A DNA stretch of 64,000 nucleotides from an uncultured Pseudomonadota bacterium (GCA_913057905.1 CAJXPB010000001.1:434001-498000); one strand, 5' to 3'; positions 44,984 through 54,144 are shown, counted from the first letter of the stretch. Notes: generated by a model not told the origin, from the sequence alone. Translations and numbers: made by a program.

Positions 44984-45690
44984 GCTCCCTCCTCCCATTG
45001 GCGCCCGATGATCCAATCGGCCACGTTCGTCAGGGGTTCGACGGTGTCTCGCCAGTCGTCGACCCGCGGGCAATCGACGATGCGATCAACCCCGCTGACC
45101 GTCTGAAACGTCTCGAGATTCTTCGGAATCGACGGGTCCTCCTCGGCCGAATCCTCCGTCGCATTGAAGACGACACCGGCCAACGGAATCGATTCGTCGC
45201 GGAGTGCTCGCAGGGTCAAAAGCGTATGGTTCAACACGCCGAGCTGATTGGGCGCCACCACCAGCGCCTTCGCCCGAAGACGCCGGGCCAAATCGAGCGT
45301 ATTTTCGCCCCAGGTCAGGGGTGACAGCAGTCCACCGGCTCCCTCGACCACGACCCAGTCGGCCTCTTGGGCGATCGGCCCGATTCGGTCGACCCAGTCC
45401 TCCATGACGAGGTCGATCCCCTCCAGTTCCGCCGCTTCAGGCGGCGCAAGCGGAGCATCGAGTTGGTCGAACGCCTTCTTCGGACTCTCCTGTCGACTCG
45501 CAGCCGCCAGAATGGCGCTGTCGCGCTCGGAGGGTTCCAGGCGTTCGAGCCCCGATTCGACCGGTTTTATGGCCCGAACGTCATGCCCACGATTGGAGAG
45601 GGCGCGTACGACCCCCGCGGCCACGGTCGTCTTGCCGATTTCGGTGTCTGTCCCTGTGACCACGACCACGTTATCGAACTCGGTTTCCAT
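44980..45690 (-). CDS. bioD: Dethiobiotin synthetase
   Basis: ATP-dependent ring closure step of biotin synthesis. VTGTDTEIGKTTVAAG is the P-loop (Lys20), AIKPVESG binds the substrate carbamate, and VVEGAGGLLSPL is typical. 236 residues. It lies between bioB (8 bases) and bioF (four-base overlap). No bioA is present in the window, so the DAPA aminotransferase must be elsewhere or replaced. Confidence 0.94.
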   Translation of the reverse strand: METEFDNVVVVTGTDTEIGKTTVAAGVVRALSNRGHDVRAIKPVESGLERLEPSERDSAILAAASRQESPKKAFDQLDAPLAPPEAAELEGIDLVMEDWVDRIGPIAQEADWVVVEGAGGLLSPLTWGENTLDLARRLRAKALVVAPNQLGVLNHTLLTLRALRDESIPLAGVVFNATEDSAEEDPSIPKNLETFQTVSGVDRIVDCPRVDDWRDTVEPLTNVADWIIGRQWEEGA

Positions 45691-45698
45691 AGGGCGCT

Positions 45699-46757
45699 CT
45701 ATTCGGCCGCTCCGCTGGCGGCACGCGTGGCCCCGCAGGGACTCGTCGCCTCGGATTCTGCCGTGTCTCGCTCCGGACCATCGTCGACGATAACCGGTTC
45801 GAACCCGGCCTGTTTCAACATCGTGTAGTCCTTCGAGTCGCCCTGCCCGCCCGTCGTCAAATATCCCTCGGTGAAGAAGGAGTTTGCGGCGTACAACGCC
45901 AGCGGCTGCATCTGCCCGAGTACCGCCTCGCGGCCACCCGCGATCCGGACGTCGGCCTCGGGATGCACGAACCGAAACATCGCCAGCGCCTTCAAGCACT
46001 CACTCGGGCTGAGGCTCTTGGCATCCTCCAGCGGTGTGCCTTCCCGGGCGTTCAAAAAGTTGACGGGAACCGACTCGACTCCGATTTCGCGGAGTGCCAT
46101 CGCCAACTCGACCCAGTCGTTCTTCGACTCGTCGAGCCCGACGATTCCGCCGCAGCACGCCTCCATGCCCGCGGACTTTGCGCGCTTGACCGTCTCGACG
46201 CGGTCACCCCAATCGTGGGTCGTCACCACATTCTCGAAGTGCTCTTCCGACGTCTCGAGGTTGTGGTTGTAACGGTCGATGCCTGCCTCGGCGAGCCGCT
46301 CTGCCTGCCCCTCCTTGAGCAATCCAAGCGACGCGCACAGATCGAGCGGATACTCCTCTTTAATCTTCTGAGCCGCTTCGCAGATGATATCGATCTCATC
46401 GGGCACCGGTCCGCGAGTCGCAGTCACCATGCAGTAGGTGACCGCCCCCCGGTCGTAGGCCTCTTTGGCCCCCTGAACCAGTTCCTCGACGCGCTGCATC
46501 CCGTACTGTTCGACGTCGGTGTTGAACTTCATCGACTGACTGCAGAACTTGCAGTCCTCGGGGCACACACCGCTCTTGGCATTCTGGAGGACGTGGATGC
46601 GCACGTCTCTCCCGTGATGCGCCTTGCGCACCTTGAAGGCTCCCTGAAGCACGCCGAGCAGTTCATCGTCCGAGGCCTCGGCCACGGCGAGGGCCTCTTC
46701 GCGAGTTACGGCATGTCCATCGAGGACACGGTCGGCAAGTTCATCCCAGTTACTCAT
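45699..46757 (-). CDS. bioB: Biotin synthase
   Basis: Radical-SAM enzyme that inserts sulfur into dethiobiotin. VCPEDCKFCSQS gives the 4Fe-4S cysteines Cys65, Cys69 and Cys72, followed by the family-typical YNHNLETS and FLNAREGTPLE. 352 residues from ATG 46757; 46784 is an alternative. A 30-residue acidic/Ala-rich tail is longer than usual. First gene of the bioB-bioD-bioF operon. Confidence 0.96.
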   Translation of the reverse strand: MSNWDELADRVLDGHAVTREEALAVAEASDDELLGVLQGAFKVRKAHHGRDVRIHVLQNAKSGVCPEDCKFCSQSMKFNTDVEQYGMQRVEELVQGAKEAYDRGAVTYCMVTATRGPVPDEIDIICEAAQKIKEEYPLDLCASLGLLKEGQAERLAEAGIDRYNHNLETSEEHFENVVTTHDWGDRVETVKRAKSAGMEACCGGIVGLDESKNDWVELAMALREIGVESVPVNFLNAREGTPLEDAKSLSPSECLKALAMFRFVHPEADVRIAGGREAVLGQMQPLALYAANSFFTEGYLTTGGQGDSKDYTMLKQAGFEPVIVDDGPERDTAESEATSPCGATRAASGAAE

Positions 46758-46809
46758 GGTCAATCCGTCGAATCGGAGCGTCAAAAAGTCGGTCTCACAC
46801 GCAAATTTT

Positions 46810-46849
46810 AGTGATCACTCACGTAGTCCGACCGCTCCAAAAATGTCAA
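46810..46849 (-). promoter_or_regulatory. Candidate -35 element and palindrome upstream of bioB
   Basis: Read leftward, TTGACA lies at 46849-46844, but the -10 at the right spacing (CTACGT/TACGTG) is poor. A perfect 10-bp palindrome, AGTGATCACT, is at 46810-46819, about 53 bases before the bioB start, and could be an operator. It does not match the BirA-type operator. Confidence 0.3.
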
Positions 46850-46969
46850 GCGTTCAGACCCCGTCGACAGAGAATTTCACCCCCGGGTCTTCCCTTGAGT
46901 ACACCGAACGGTTAGAATGCACAAACCACCCCTATCCCGGTGTAAGTTCCCGGGTCTGTCGAGTCGAAT

Positions 46970-47839
46970 ATGAGCCCAGCACACAAGAGCACACCGCCCG
47001 ACCCGAAGAATACGCTGGTCACCGACCCGAAGAATACGCTGGTCACCGACCCGAATTGGCGCCCGGAGCTCAAAGACTTTCAACGCGACCACTGGAACGT
47101 ACTGCGGCGTCCGACCCAGGACTATCTGCTTGCCCTCTTCGAGATGACCGCCCGAGGACGGGCGGCGGTCGCGGATCTGATGGCCGGATTCGATACTGCG
47201 GTGGGAACGGAGATGTTCCGACACTCCAGTTCCCCTCAGGGGGTTCCGCCGCTGCTCTGGGGCGACGAGATCCGCGCTCACCGAAACATGGAGAATCTGT
47301 ACCGATGGATTATCACGCAACTCGAACCGGACGCCGGAGGCTACGGAGCATTCGCAGATCTCTCCATCGCCGACGTCATTTTCGATGATCTCCTGCCAGA
47401 GCTGGCCGATTCCCTGCGAAAAGACCCCGCCGACGATGACGTATTCTCCATCTATGCGTCCGTGATGATTGTCGTACTGGGCGTACTTTCAGACACCGGC
47501 ACCCACGCTGCCATCACCCTGCTCGATCGCCACGGGGCCCTCTCACCGGTAACTCGCGCGCTGCGGACCTGCCAACAATACGACCGCTCTCGCGTCGACA
47601 CGTTGGTGCCCCACTTCGCGGGGGCCGTCGCAGATAGACCCCAGCTCGCCGATGAACTGGAGGCGAGGATCAACCGTGCCTACCTGCTCAGCGTGGAGCT
47701 CATTCGCACCTATCAGGACCAGTTCGAACGAGCCCCGACGGGCACTGTGCCCGGCGAATTCGTGGCGCACGCCGTCGAGCGATTCACGAGCCTTGTGGCC
47801 ACACTGAACGGAACGGGTTCGGATTCCTCGCAAATCTAG
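46970..47839 (+). CDS. Hypothetical protein with an N-terminal duplicated 8-residue unit
   Basis: A 289-residue, largely helical, soluble protein with no recognised family. Near the start, PDPKNTLVT is repeated twice in tandem and followed by a partial third copy (residues about 10-28). The rest has Trp, Tyr and Leu-rich helices (WRPELKDFQRDHWNVLRRP, IYASVMIVVLGVLSDTGTHAAITLL) and may be a helical-repeat-like protein. ATG 46970 has no clear ribosome site; TAGAAT at 46914-46919 may be its -10. It diverges from bioB and precedes the HAD gene on the same strand. Confidence 0.6.
   Translation: MSPAHKSTPPDPKNTLVTDPKNTLVTDPNWRPELKDFQRDHWNVLRRPTQDYLLALFEMTARGRAAVADLMAGFDTAVGTEMFRHSSSPQGVPPLLWGDEIRAHRNMENLYRWIITQLEPDAGGYGAFADLSIADVIFDDLLPELADSLRKDPADDDVFSIYASVMIVVLGVLSDTGTHAAITLLDRHGALSPVTRALRTCQQYDRSRVDTLVPHFAGAVADRPQLADELEARINRAYLLSVELIRTYQDQFERAPTGTVPGEFVAHAVERFTSLVATLNGTGSDSSQI
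46999..47055 (+). repeat. In-frame tandem 24-bp direct repeat
   Basis: The 24-base unit at 46999-47022 is repeated exactly at 47023-47046, followed by the first nine bases of a third copy. It lies within the hypothetical gene and keeps the reading frame, so it is a clean recent-looking duplication. Confidence 0.9.
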
Positions 47840-47954
47840 AGTCGAGCGAGCACACGATGAAGCCGTCGGATGGCCCCATCCGGTTGCCAGCCGGTTTCAG
47901 CCGACGTACAAAGCCGCCCGCCCGAACCAATCGCTCCTCGATCGCCCTCACGAC

Positions 47955-48827
47955 ATGCAATCCGATTCCGCCCCTGTATCCTCGACCGTTGAACAACTCG
48001 TCGAGACCTTCGACGGATTCCTCATCGATGCCTACGGCGTGCTCGTACATTCCGACGGTGCCTACCCCGGTGCGAGCGCCTTTGTCGAACGGCTCGACCG
48101 TCGAGATGTGCCCTATCGAGTTGTCACCAACGACGCATCGCGTCTGCCCTCCACCTGCGCCGAAAAATACCGAAGCCATGGCATCGCCGTGCCAGACGAC
48201 CAGGTGGTGACCAGCGGGTCGATGCTCACACCCTATTTCGAGTCCCACGGGCTCGATGGAGCGTCGTGTCTGTGCCTGGGCACCTCGGACTCACACGACT
48301 ACGTCGACCAGGCGGGCGGCAGGTTGGTCGACGCCGACGTCCCTTTTGACGTCCTGGTCATGGGCGACGACGCAGGGTTTCCATTCCGTGAAACCGTCGA
48401 CCAGGCGCTGACTCACCTGTTTCATCGCTTCGACGCCGACGACCCCGTCGACTTGCTGCTGCCAAACCCAGATCAGTTTTTCCAACGCAGCACGGAAGAT
48501 TACGGCGTGGCCATCGGTGCCATCGCCGCCATGTTCGAGTCGATTCTCGAGGATCGCTACCCGGATCGTGCTCCGACCTTCGAGCGGCTGGGCAAACCCA
48601 ACCCGACCATGTTCCGCCACGCCGCCCGCCGGGTCGCACAAGAACTACCGCAGGTCTCGAACCCCGACATTCTCATGATCGGTGACCAACTCAATACCGA
48701 CATCCGCGGCGCTGAAGAGGCCGGCCTCAAGTCGGCGCTCATGACGAGCAGTCACAAACGTTGGGCGGAGGCCTCCCGAGCCTCCGGGGTCACCCCTGAT
48801 TACCTGCTCGACGGGCTGGAGACCTAA
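47955..48827 (+). CDS. HAD-superfamily (NagD-like) phosphatase
   Basis: A 290-residue hydrolase of the HAD IIA type. Motif I is FLIDAYGVL (nucleophile Asp25), with Tyr27 in the place of the usual second Asp; DxWG/DxYG is known in some IIA subfamilies. PNDASRLP-type motif II (VVTNDAS), Lys in GKPNPTMF and IGDQLNTDI (acidic motif IV) complete the set. Substrate unknown; related proteins act on sugar or nucleotide phosphates. It is 115 bases after the hypothetical gene. The 3' side is a long non-coding region. Confidence 0.85.
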   Translation: MQSDSAPVSSTVEQLVETFDGFLIDAYGVLVHSDGAYPGASAFVERLDRRDVPYRVVTNDASRLPSTCAEKYRSHGIAVPDDQVVTSGSMLTPYFESHGLDGASCLCLGTSDSHDYVDQAGGRLVDADVPFDVLVMGDDAGFPFRETVDQALTHLFHRFDADDPVDLLLPNPDQFFQRSTEDYGVAIGAIAAMFESILEDRYPDRAPTFERLGKPNPTMFRHAARRVAQELPQVSNPDILMIGDQLNTDIRGAEEAGLKSALMTSSHKRWAEASRASGVTPDYLLDGLET

Positions 48828-49094
48828 CCCGTGGTAGCGTGCTTGGGTGGGTGACTGAACGTTGGTCCCCCCGGGCTCGGACGCCGCCCAGGGGCGCGTC
48901 CATCGCATCGGGGTCAGCGATGTGCGCCTGCGGCGCACGCCGACTGCCGGCCACGACTCGTTGCAGCTCTCAGCGGCCCACCCGACTACGAGTTCCCGAC
49001 TCTCGACAAGCACGAACGTCGCCGGGCCCACGGACTGCGTGCTTGCGCAGATACGGGCAAACGACCAAACGTGAACGTCTTATTGGGAATCCAC

Positions 49095-49150
49095 GAATGG
49101 GTGGTCGGGGGGATCCATCGAGTTCTCGCGACGGGCTGAGCGTCGAGGTC
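49095..49150 (-). repeat. Structured intergenic repeat, copy 1 (inverted)
   Basis: On the minus strand this copy starts GACCTCGACGCTCAG and ends CCCCCGACCACCCATTC, matching the other two copies. With copy 2 it forms a 17-bp perfect inverted repeat (49095-49111 with 49241-49257) and an 11-bp one (49136-49146 with 49207-49217). Nested in the centre is a hairpin CGATGCC-GTA-GGCATCG at 49168-49184. Confidence 0.8.
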
Positions 49151-49189
49151 AAGGAGACGAACGGAGGCGATGCCGTAGGCATCGTTGAG

Positions 49190-49257
49190 GCTCGTCGACG
49201 CCGAGATCGACGCTCAGAACGAGTGAGACGAAGATGGACACCCCCGACCACCCATTC
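49190..49257 (+). repeat. Structured intergenic repeat, copy 2
   Basis: Shares with copy 3, in order: GCTCGTCGACG, GAGATC, CAGAACGAG, GAAGAT and CGACCACCCATTC, with about five bases between the two copies. It is also the right arm of the nested inverted repeats with copy 1. Confidence 0.8.
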
Positions 49258-49262
49258 AAAGA

Positions 49263-49329
49263 GCTCGTCGACGTAGAGATCCCCGCGCAGAACGAGCGAA
49301 CGCCCGCGAAGATCCTCGACCACCCATTC
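49263..49329 (+). repeat. Structured intergenic repeat, copy 3
   Basis: Direct imperfect copy of the 49190-49257 unit, ending with the 13-base identity CGACCACCCATTC at 49317-49329, only ten bases from the 3' end of tRNA-Asn. Could be a remnant of insertion next to the tRNA, but no integrase gene is visible. Confidence 0.75.
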
Positions 49330-49339
49330 TATAGAAAAG

Positions 49340-49412
<73 letters not shown>

Positions 49413-49443
49413 TTAGCTGTCCCCGGCAAATCGGGGGCCGCTG

Positions 49444-49472
49444 TTTATGACAGCGAGTCGTGTCGCTGTCAA
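49444..49472 (-). promoter_or_regulatory. Predicted promoter of tRNA-Asn
   Basis: Read leftward: TTGACA (49472-49467), a 17-base spacer and CATAAA (49449-49444), 32 bases before the tRNA 5' end. A good sigma-70 match in the right place. Confidence 0.6.
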
Positions 49473-49553
49473 GAGACTGAGGCCGAATCGGCACGTCCCC
49501 TGCGGCGACGCGAGGCAGGGAATATACGACCGGCACCACCCCTGTCAACGCGG

Positions 49554-50555
49554 CTACCCAGAACGTGGGCGGAAGTGGTCCCACCCACCCCTGCTGCCCG
49601 GCTCGATCCCGTCGGGCAGCCCGGTCCATTCGACGACACCTTCGTCGGGCAGGACGGTTCCGATGCGGTGGAGCCCCACGTCCAATTCGAGCGCCTTCAG
49701 TTCGGACCACTGCCGATCGTCCAGCGTCATCAGCAGTTCGAAGTCTTCGCCGCCGCGGAGCACGTAGTCCCGGCGAAGCTCGTCGTCTGTGAGGGGCAAC
49801 TCAGCGAGCGCGTCGTCGAGCGGAAGTGCCTGCCAATCCAGCCGAGCCCCGACGCCACTGGCATCGAGGATATGGCCGAGATCCGCACGCAGTCCGTCGC
49901 TGACATCGATCAGGGAGTGCGCACCCACGGTCTCCCCGAGCAATCCTCCAATGTCACAGCGCGCCACAGGACGTCGATACGCCTCGACCAAGGGTTCATC
50001 ATCGAGATCCCCCTTAAGCTCCAGCGTCTCCCGTAGAATCGCCAGACCCGCCGCAGCCCTGCCCGGTTGCCCGGTCACCACGATATGGTCCCCGGGGATG
50101 GCCCCGCTCCGAAGGATGGGGCCATTTGCCAGCGACTCGCCGAGCAACGTGATCGACACGACCGACGGGCCGCGGCTTCCGGTCAGGTCCCCGCCGATCG
50201 GGACGGTCGATACTGCACTACCCGCCATCTCGGCGGCGGACTCGAGCCCGTCGAGGATCCCGTCCACGAAGCCCTGCTCCTCGCCGGTCATGGCGACATT
50301 GGCCACATAGGGACCACAGCGTCCGCCCATCGCGGCGATGTCGCTGAGCGACGCGGTCAGAGCGCGCCAGCCGATGTCGGCTGGAGAGCACCAATCGGAG
50401 CGAAAGTGGACCTCCTCGACCAGCATATCTGTGGTGACGAGGTTGAACCGGCCATCTTCGAGGACGGCAGCATCATCACCGATGCCCAGGCTCACACCGT
50501 CCGGCGTGTCGAAGCGTCGAGTGATCCCGTCGATGATGTCGAATTCCGAGGCCAT
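49554..50555 (-). CDS. thiL: Thiamine-monophosphate kinase
   Basis: Phosphorylates thiamine phosphate to thiamine diphosphate with ATP. SLGIGDDAAV, TTDMLVEEVHF, PIGGDLT, and IDVSDGLRADL are the metal and ATP-binding hallmarks of the family. 333 residues. ATG 50555 is preferred over 50675 because GAGGGC precedes it and the upstream frame is Ser-rich. It follows the zinc-ribbon gene by 4 bases and is the last gene of the dnaK run. tRNA-Asn begins 141 bases downstream, on the same strand. Confidence 0.93.
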   Translation of the reverse strand: MASEFDIIDGITRRFDTPDGVSLGIGDDAAVLEDGRFNLVTTDMLVEEVHFRSDWCSPADIGWRALTASLSDIAAMGGRCGPYVANVAMTGEEQGFVDGILDGLESAAEMAGSAVSTVPIGGDLTGSRGPSVVSITLLGESLANGPILRSGAIPGDHIVVTGQPGRAAAGLAILRETLELKGDLDDEPLVEAYRRPVARCDIGGLLGETVGAHSLIDVSDGLRADLGHILDASGVGARLDWQALPLDDALAELPLTDDELRRDYVLRGGEDFELLMTLDDRQWSELKALELDVGLHRIGTVLPDEGVVEWTGLPDGIEPGSRGGWDHFRPRSG

Positions 50556-50559
50556 GCCC

Positions 50560-51351
50560 TCACCCGAAGACGAGATAGATAGCGACTGCAAGCGCCAGAC
50601 TCCAGAAGATGGCGAGGCCACTGACGACGTAGCGCCTGAACTGTGAGACGTCGGACTGAAACGATTCCGATTCACTCTCGGCTTTGGCCCGCGCTGCGGC
50701 CAACCTGGATCGCAGAGATTGGGTCAGGGTGTCGAGCGCCTCGAGCGCGGCCTCGTCCTCCGGGTGTTTGACCAGAAAATACCGAATTCGACGGATCGCT
50801 TCCTCGTCGCCTCCATATCGAGTCATCCACTCGACGTACGCACCGAAGGTCTCCGGGTCGGCCTTCCGGGTCACGGCGGACCATCGTTCATCGGCTTCCT
50901 CGCGAACGAAGTCCTGAAGCGACTCGGTCACGATGGCCGATGACTCACCCGGCTCCAGCAACTCACGGTCCGATAGACCGAGCCCGCAGTCCGGACAATG
51001 GTGGTCATCCGGCTCGACCCGTTCGATACACTTCGGACATCGAGGTCCGGGTTCCGAATCGGGCACCAGATGCTCGTAGGTCGCGTCCCAGTCGAGGGGA
51101 TTGGACCGGGAGTCGGGATCCCCGTCGGTCCGTCCGGAACGCACGCTCCGAAGCGCCCTCTCGATTTCATCTCGATCGACGGTCTCGCCGCCGCTGTTTT
51201 CGCCGGATTGATCGGGGGTCTCGTCCGACGAGGACGCCTCGAGGAGCTCACCATGTCCGCACTCCGCGCAGACGACTTCGGTGCCCCGATCGGTCGCACG
51301 GATCTCCTCGGCTTCTCCGAGGTGGTCACATTGTGAACAGCGAAACTCCAC
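50560..51351 (-). CDS. Zinc-ribbon, tail-anchored membrane protein of unknown function
   Basis: A 263-residue protein. Two zinc-ribbon-like modules are seen: CSQC...CAEC (Cys5, Cys8, Cys28, Cys31) and CPKC...CPDC (about residues 104 and 118). The C-terminal segment (VVSGLAIFWSLALAVAIYLVF) is a membrane anchor, preceded by a helical region (about 150-235). This is a tail-anchored layout with a cytoplasmic zinc-binding part. It lies 6 bases after dnaK and 4 before thiL, so it is co-transcribed with the chaperone genes; a role in membrane or protein quality control is only a guess. Confidence 0.75.
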   Translation of the reverse strand: MEFRCSQCDHLGEAEEIRATDRGTEVVCAECGHGELLEASSSDETPDQSGENSGGETVDRDEIERALRSVRSGRTDGDPDSRSNPLDWDATYEHLVPDSEPGPRCPKCIERVEPDDHHCPDCGLGLSDRELLEPGESSAIVTESLQDFVREEADERWSAVTRKADPETFGAYVEWMTRYGGDEEAIRRIRYFLVKHPEDEAALEALDTLTQSLRSRLAAARAKAESESESFQSDVSQFRRYVVSGLAIFWSLALAVAIYLVFG

Positions 51352-51357
51352 GGAGGT

Positions 51358-53181
51358 TCAGTCTTCCTCATCCATCGACGCGTACATCACGTCGGCGATG
51401 CGATGGGAGGAAGCCTGCAGACTGTCGATGATCGCCTCGAGTTCTTCGACATCGGCGTCATCGAGCAACTCCTTGATCGTGTCGACATCGTCCTCGATGT
51501 CTTTTCGTTCATCCTCGGGCAACTGGTCCCCGTACGCTTCGAGGCTGCGTTCGGTCTGAAATAGCAGCCCCTCTGCCTCGTTGCGAAGTTCGTTGAGCTC
51601 ACGCTTGAGTTCGTCCTCTCGGGCGTGCTCCTCGGCCTCTTCGATCATCTCGTCGATCTGATCGTCGGTAAGCCCGCCGTCGGCCACGACGTTGATCGAC
51701 TTCTCGGCGCCGGACGCTTCGTCGCGGGCGGTGACGCTGACCATCCCGTCTTCGTCGATATTGAAGGTGACCTCGATCTTCGGAACTCCTCGCGGCGCCG
51801 GAGGAATGCCGGTCAACTCGAAGGTCGCCAGACTCTTGTTGTCGTCGATCATCGCCCGCTCACCCTGAGCGACGTGGACCTGAACCATCTCCTGGTTGTC
51901 GCGGGCCGTCGTGAAGGTCTCGGTATGGCTGCAGGGTATGGTGGTGTTGCGCTCGATGAGCGGTGTAAACTCTCCGCCCTTCGTCTCGATTCCCAGCGAC
52001 AGCGGAGTGACATCGAGCAGCAGCACTTCGGACAACTCACCAGAGGCGATGGCCGCCTGGATGGCGGCGCCGACCGCCACGGCTTCGTCCGGGTTGACCG
52101 ACGCATCTGCGACGCGGCCGAAGAAATCCTGAACCCTCCGCTTTACAAGGGGGGTGCGGGTCATCCCGCCGACCAACAACACCGTGTCGATATCCGAGGT
52201 CTCGAGTTCGGCGTCCTGAAGGGCGGAGCGGCACGGGTCCATCGTCCGATCCACGAGCTCAGAGACCAGTTCCTCGTAGGTCTCACGATCCAGTTCGTCT
52301 TCCAGGTGAATCGCCCCGTCATCGCCCGAGTAGACGAAAGGCAAGTTGATCTCGACGGTCTCCTGGCTCGAAAGGTCGCACTTTGCGCGTTCGGCTTCTT
52401 CCTTGAGACGCTGAAGTGCGACCTGGTCGTCTCGGAGGTCGACGCCATGCTCGTCTTCGAAGCGGTCGGCGAGCCAGTTCACGATACAGGCGTCGAAATC
52501 CTCACCGCCGAGGAACGTATCACCGGCCGTCGAGAGAACGCTGAAGACCCCTTCGGCCAACTCGAGTAGACTGATGTCGAACGTTCCGCCACCGAGGTCG
52601 TAGACGGCAACCGTCTTTTCACCGTCGTCGTCGTCCCCGAGCCCGTAGGCGAGTGCGGCGGCCGTCGGCTCGTTGACGATACGGGCGACGTTCAACCCGG
52701 CGATCTTTCCGGCGTTCGCCGTGGCCTGCCGCTGGGAGTCGTCGAAATAGGCCGGCACGGTGATAACCGCGTCCTCGATCTCTTCGTCCAGGTGGTCCTC
52801 GGCGATTTCCCGCATTTCCCGCAGAATAAACGACGAGATCTCTGCGGGCGAATAGTCTTCGCCGCGGGCTCGAACCCAGGCGTCGCCGTTGTCGGAGTCG
52901 ACGATTTCGTAGGCCGCCGAACTCTTGGCCTCTTTGACCTCATCGTCGGAGAATCGCTGGCCGACGAGACGTTTGACCGCAGTGATGGTGTGTTCGGCAT
53001 TCGTCTCCGCCTGTCGTTTGGCGACCTGACCGACGAGCCGCTCACCGTCTTCGGTAAACGCCACAACCGACGGCGTGGTGCGACTGCCCTCCGCATTCGG
53101 GATGACCTTCGGTTCCCCGTCATCCATGAATGACACGCAACTGTTGGTCGTCCCCAGATCAATGCCAATCGTGCGTCCCAT
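51358..53181 (-). CDS. dnaK: Molecular chaperone DnaK (Hsp70)
   Basis: ATP-dependent chaperone. [12 protein letters not shown] opens the ATPase, [36 protein letters not shown] and [10 protein letters not shown] are the classical signatures. The substrate-binding domain starts about residue 385 ([14 protein letters not shown]) and the helical lid ends with an acidic tail ...MDEED rather than a canonical EEVD. 607 residues, slightly shorter than most. AGGA is 6 bases upstream. It follows grpE by 93 bases; no dnaJ is nearby. Confidence 0.97.
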   Translation of the reverse strand: MGRTIGIDLGTTNSCVSFMDDGEPKVIPNAEGSRTTPSVVAFTEDGERLVGQVAKRQAETNAEHTITAVKRLVGQRFSDDEVKEAKSSAAYEIVDSDNGDAWVRARGEDYSPAEISSFILREMREIAEDHLDEEIEDAVITVPAYFDDSQRQATANAGKIAGLNVARIVNEPTAAALAYGLGDDDDGEKTVAVYDLGGGTFDISLLELAEGVFSVLSTAGDTFLGGEDFDACIVNWLADRFEDEHGVDLRDDQVALQRLKEEAERAKCDLSSQETVEINLPFVYSGDDGAIHLEDELDRETYEELVSELVDRTMDPCRSALQDAELETSDIDTVLLVGGMTRTPLVKRRVQDFFGRVADASVNPDEAVAVGAAIQAAIASGELSEVLLLDVTPLSLGIETKGGEFTPLIERNTTIPCSHTETFTTARDNQEMVQVHVAQGERAMIDDNKSLATFELTGIPPAPRGVPKIEVTFNIDEDGMVSVTARDEASGAEKSINVVADGGLTDDQIDEMIEEAEEHAREDELKRELNELRNEAEGLLFQTERSLEAYGDQLPEDERKDIEDDVDTIKELLDDADVEELEAIIDSLQASSHRIADVMYASMDEED

Positions 53182-53274
53182 GAGTTCCTATCGGTCTGCT
53201 GTCGAAGCCTCAGGACTTCAATGTAGCGGTTTCACCGCCGCGAAAAAACCCTCCGTTTCGCAGCGCCATGACAG

Positions 53275-54144
53275 TCACTCGCCCGAGTCGTCTTCCGGAG
53301 TCTCCTCGCCATCCGGCTCTTCGACCTGTTTGGCCACCGACACCATCGCCGGGCGCAGAAGCCGGTCGTGGATCATGTAGCCGCGCTGGAACTGCTCGAT
53401 CACTTCACCGGACTCGTGATCGGAGGTCTCGACCTGCTGAATTGCCTCGTGGCGCTCCGGGTCGAATGTCTCGCCGGTGGCGTCGAACGGCGCGACGCCA
53501 TGCTTTTCGAGCTGCTGATGCAACTGGCGCACAACCATCTCGACGCCGTCGATGATATTGGCCTCTTCACTGTTGCGGGCATGCTCGAGCGCACGCTCCA
53601 AGTTATCGATGGTCGGCAACAGATCGCTGACCAGGGATTTGGAGCCGTATTTTTCGAGCTCTTCCTCGTTCCGTTTCGCCCGTTTCTTGAAGTTCTCGAG
53701 GTCCGCGGCGATGCGCATCATCCGTTCTTCGAACTGATCCCGCTCCTCTTTTACCTCGTCGAGGCGCTCCTCGAGTTCGTCGATACGTTCACGTGCCGAT
53801 TCCGAGAGACCCTCGGAGCCCTCGTCGCCGGTGTCGACGACCTCCACATCCGCATCGTCGGCTTCGACGAAGAGGTCGTCGGACTCGGAGCCGGCACCGT
53901 CCTGCGACGATTCATCGCCCCCGTCGGAGGACTCCGGAACGTTCGACGAATCCGAACCGTTCGATGATCCCGAACCATTCGAAGAACCGGCCTCTTCTTC
54001 GGGCCGATGCTCCTCGGAGACCTCTTCGGACGTATCGCCCTCCTCGTCGTCTACGACATTGACGGGGATCTCGACTGAATCGTCACCAGAGGCGTCGGCA
54101 TTGTCTTCGCGTTCATCCATCGATGTGTCCTGCGACTTACTCAC
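53275..54144 (-). CDS. grpE: GrpE nucleotide exchange factor with a long acidic N-terminus
   Basis: Nucleotide exchange factor of DnaK. The C-terminal part is canonical: long helix (about 120-190, ...RIAADLENFKKRAKRNEEE), LPTIDNLERALEH, and the beta domain FDPERHEAIQQV...GYMIHDRLLRPAMVSVAK. The first 115 residues are Glu, Asp and Ser-rich with SSNGSGSSNGSDSSN-type repeats, making it 289 residues rather than about 195. It overlaps the upstream membrane-protein gene by 8 bases. Confidence 0.95.
   Translation of the reverse strand: MSKSQDTSMDEREDNADASGDDSVEIPVNVVDDEEGDTSEEVSEEHRPEEEAGSSNGSGSSNGSDSSNVPESSDGGDESSQDGAGSESDDLFVEADDADVEVVDTGDEGSEGLSESARERIDELEERLDEVKEERDQFEERMMRIAADLENFKKRAKRNEEELEKYGSKSLVSDLLPTIDNLERALEHARNSEEANIIDGVEMVVRQLHQQLEKHGVAPFDATGETFDPERHEAIQQVETSDHESGEVIEQFQRGYMIHDRLLRPAMVSVAKQVEEPDGEETPEDDSGE

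Larger units (their letters stand above)
48828..49339. other. Non-coding region with hairpins and a three-copy repeat family
   Basis: About 510 bases between the HAD gene and tRNA-Asn. Open frames in it show no family and Arg/Pro/Ser-rich, non-native composition, so I regard it as non-coding. It holds a 7-bp-stem hairpin GTGCGCC-TGC-GGCGCAC at 48922-48938 and, at 49095-49329, three related repeat copies (one inverted, two direct), described separately. The left half (48828-49090) shows nothing else. Confidence 0.6.

Noticed and set aside
46785..46969. A BirA-type biotin operator upstream of bioB.
   Set aside because: No TTGTTAACC/GGTTGACAA-like dyad is present; only a short 10-bp palindrome is seen.
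48839..49276. A 145-codon open frame in the intergenic region after the HAD gene.
   Set aside because: Arg/Ser/Pro-rich, overlaps the structured repeats, no ribosome site, and an alternative frame reads equally well; treated as non-coding.
49413..49443. A short CCCCG/CGGGG hairpin between tRNA-Asn and its promoter, considered as a terminator for thiL.
   Set aside because: There is no T-run and it lies downstream of the tRNA promoter, in the short tRNA leader.
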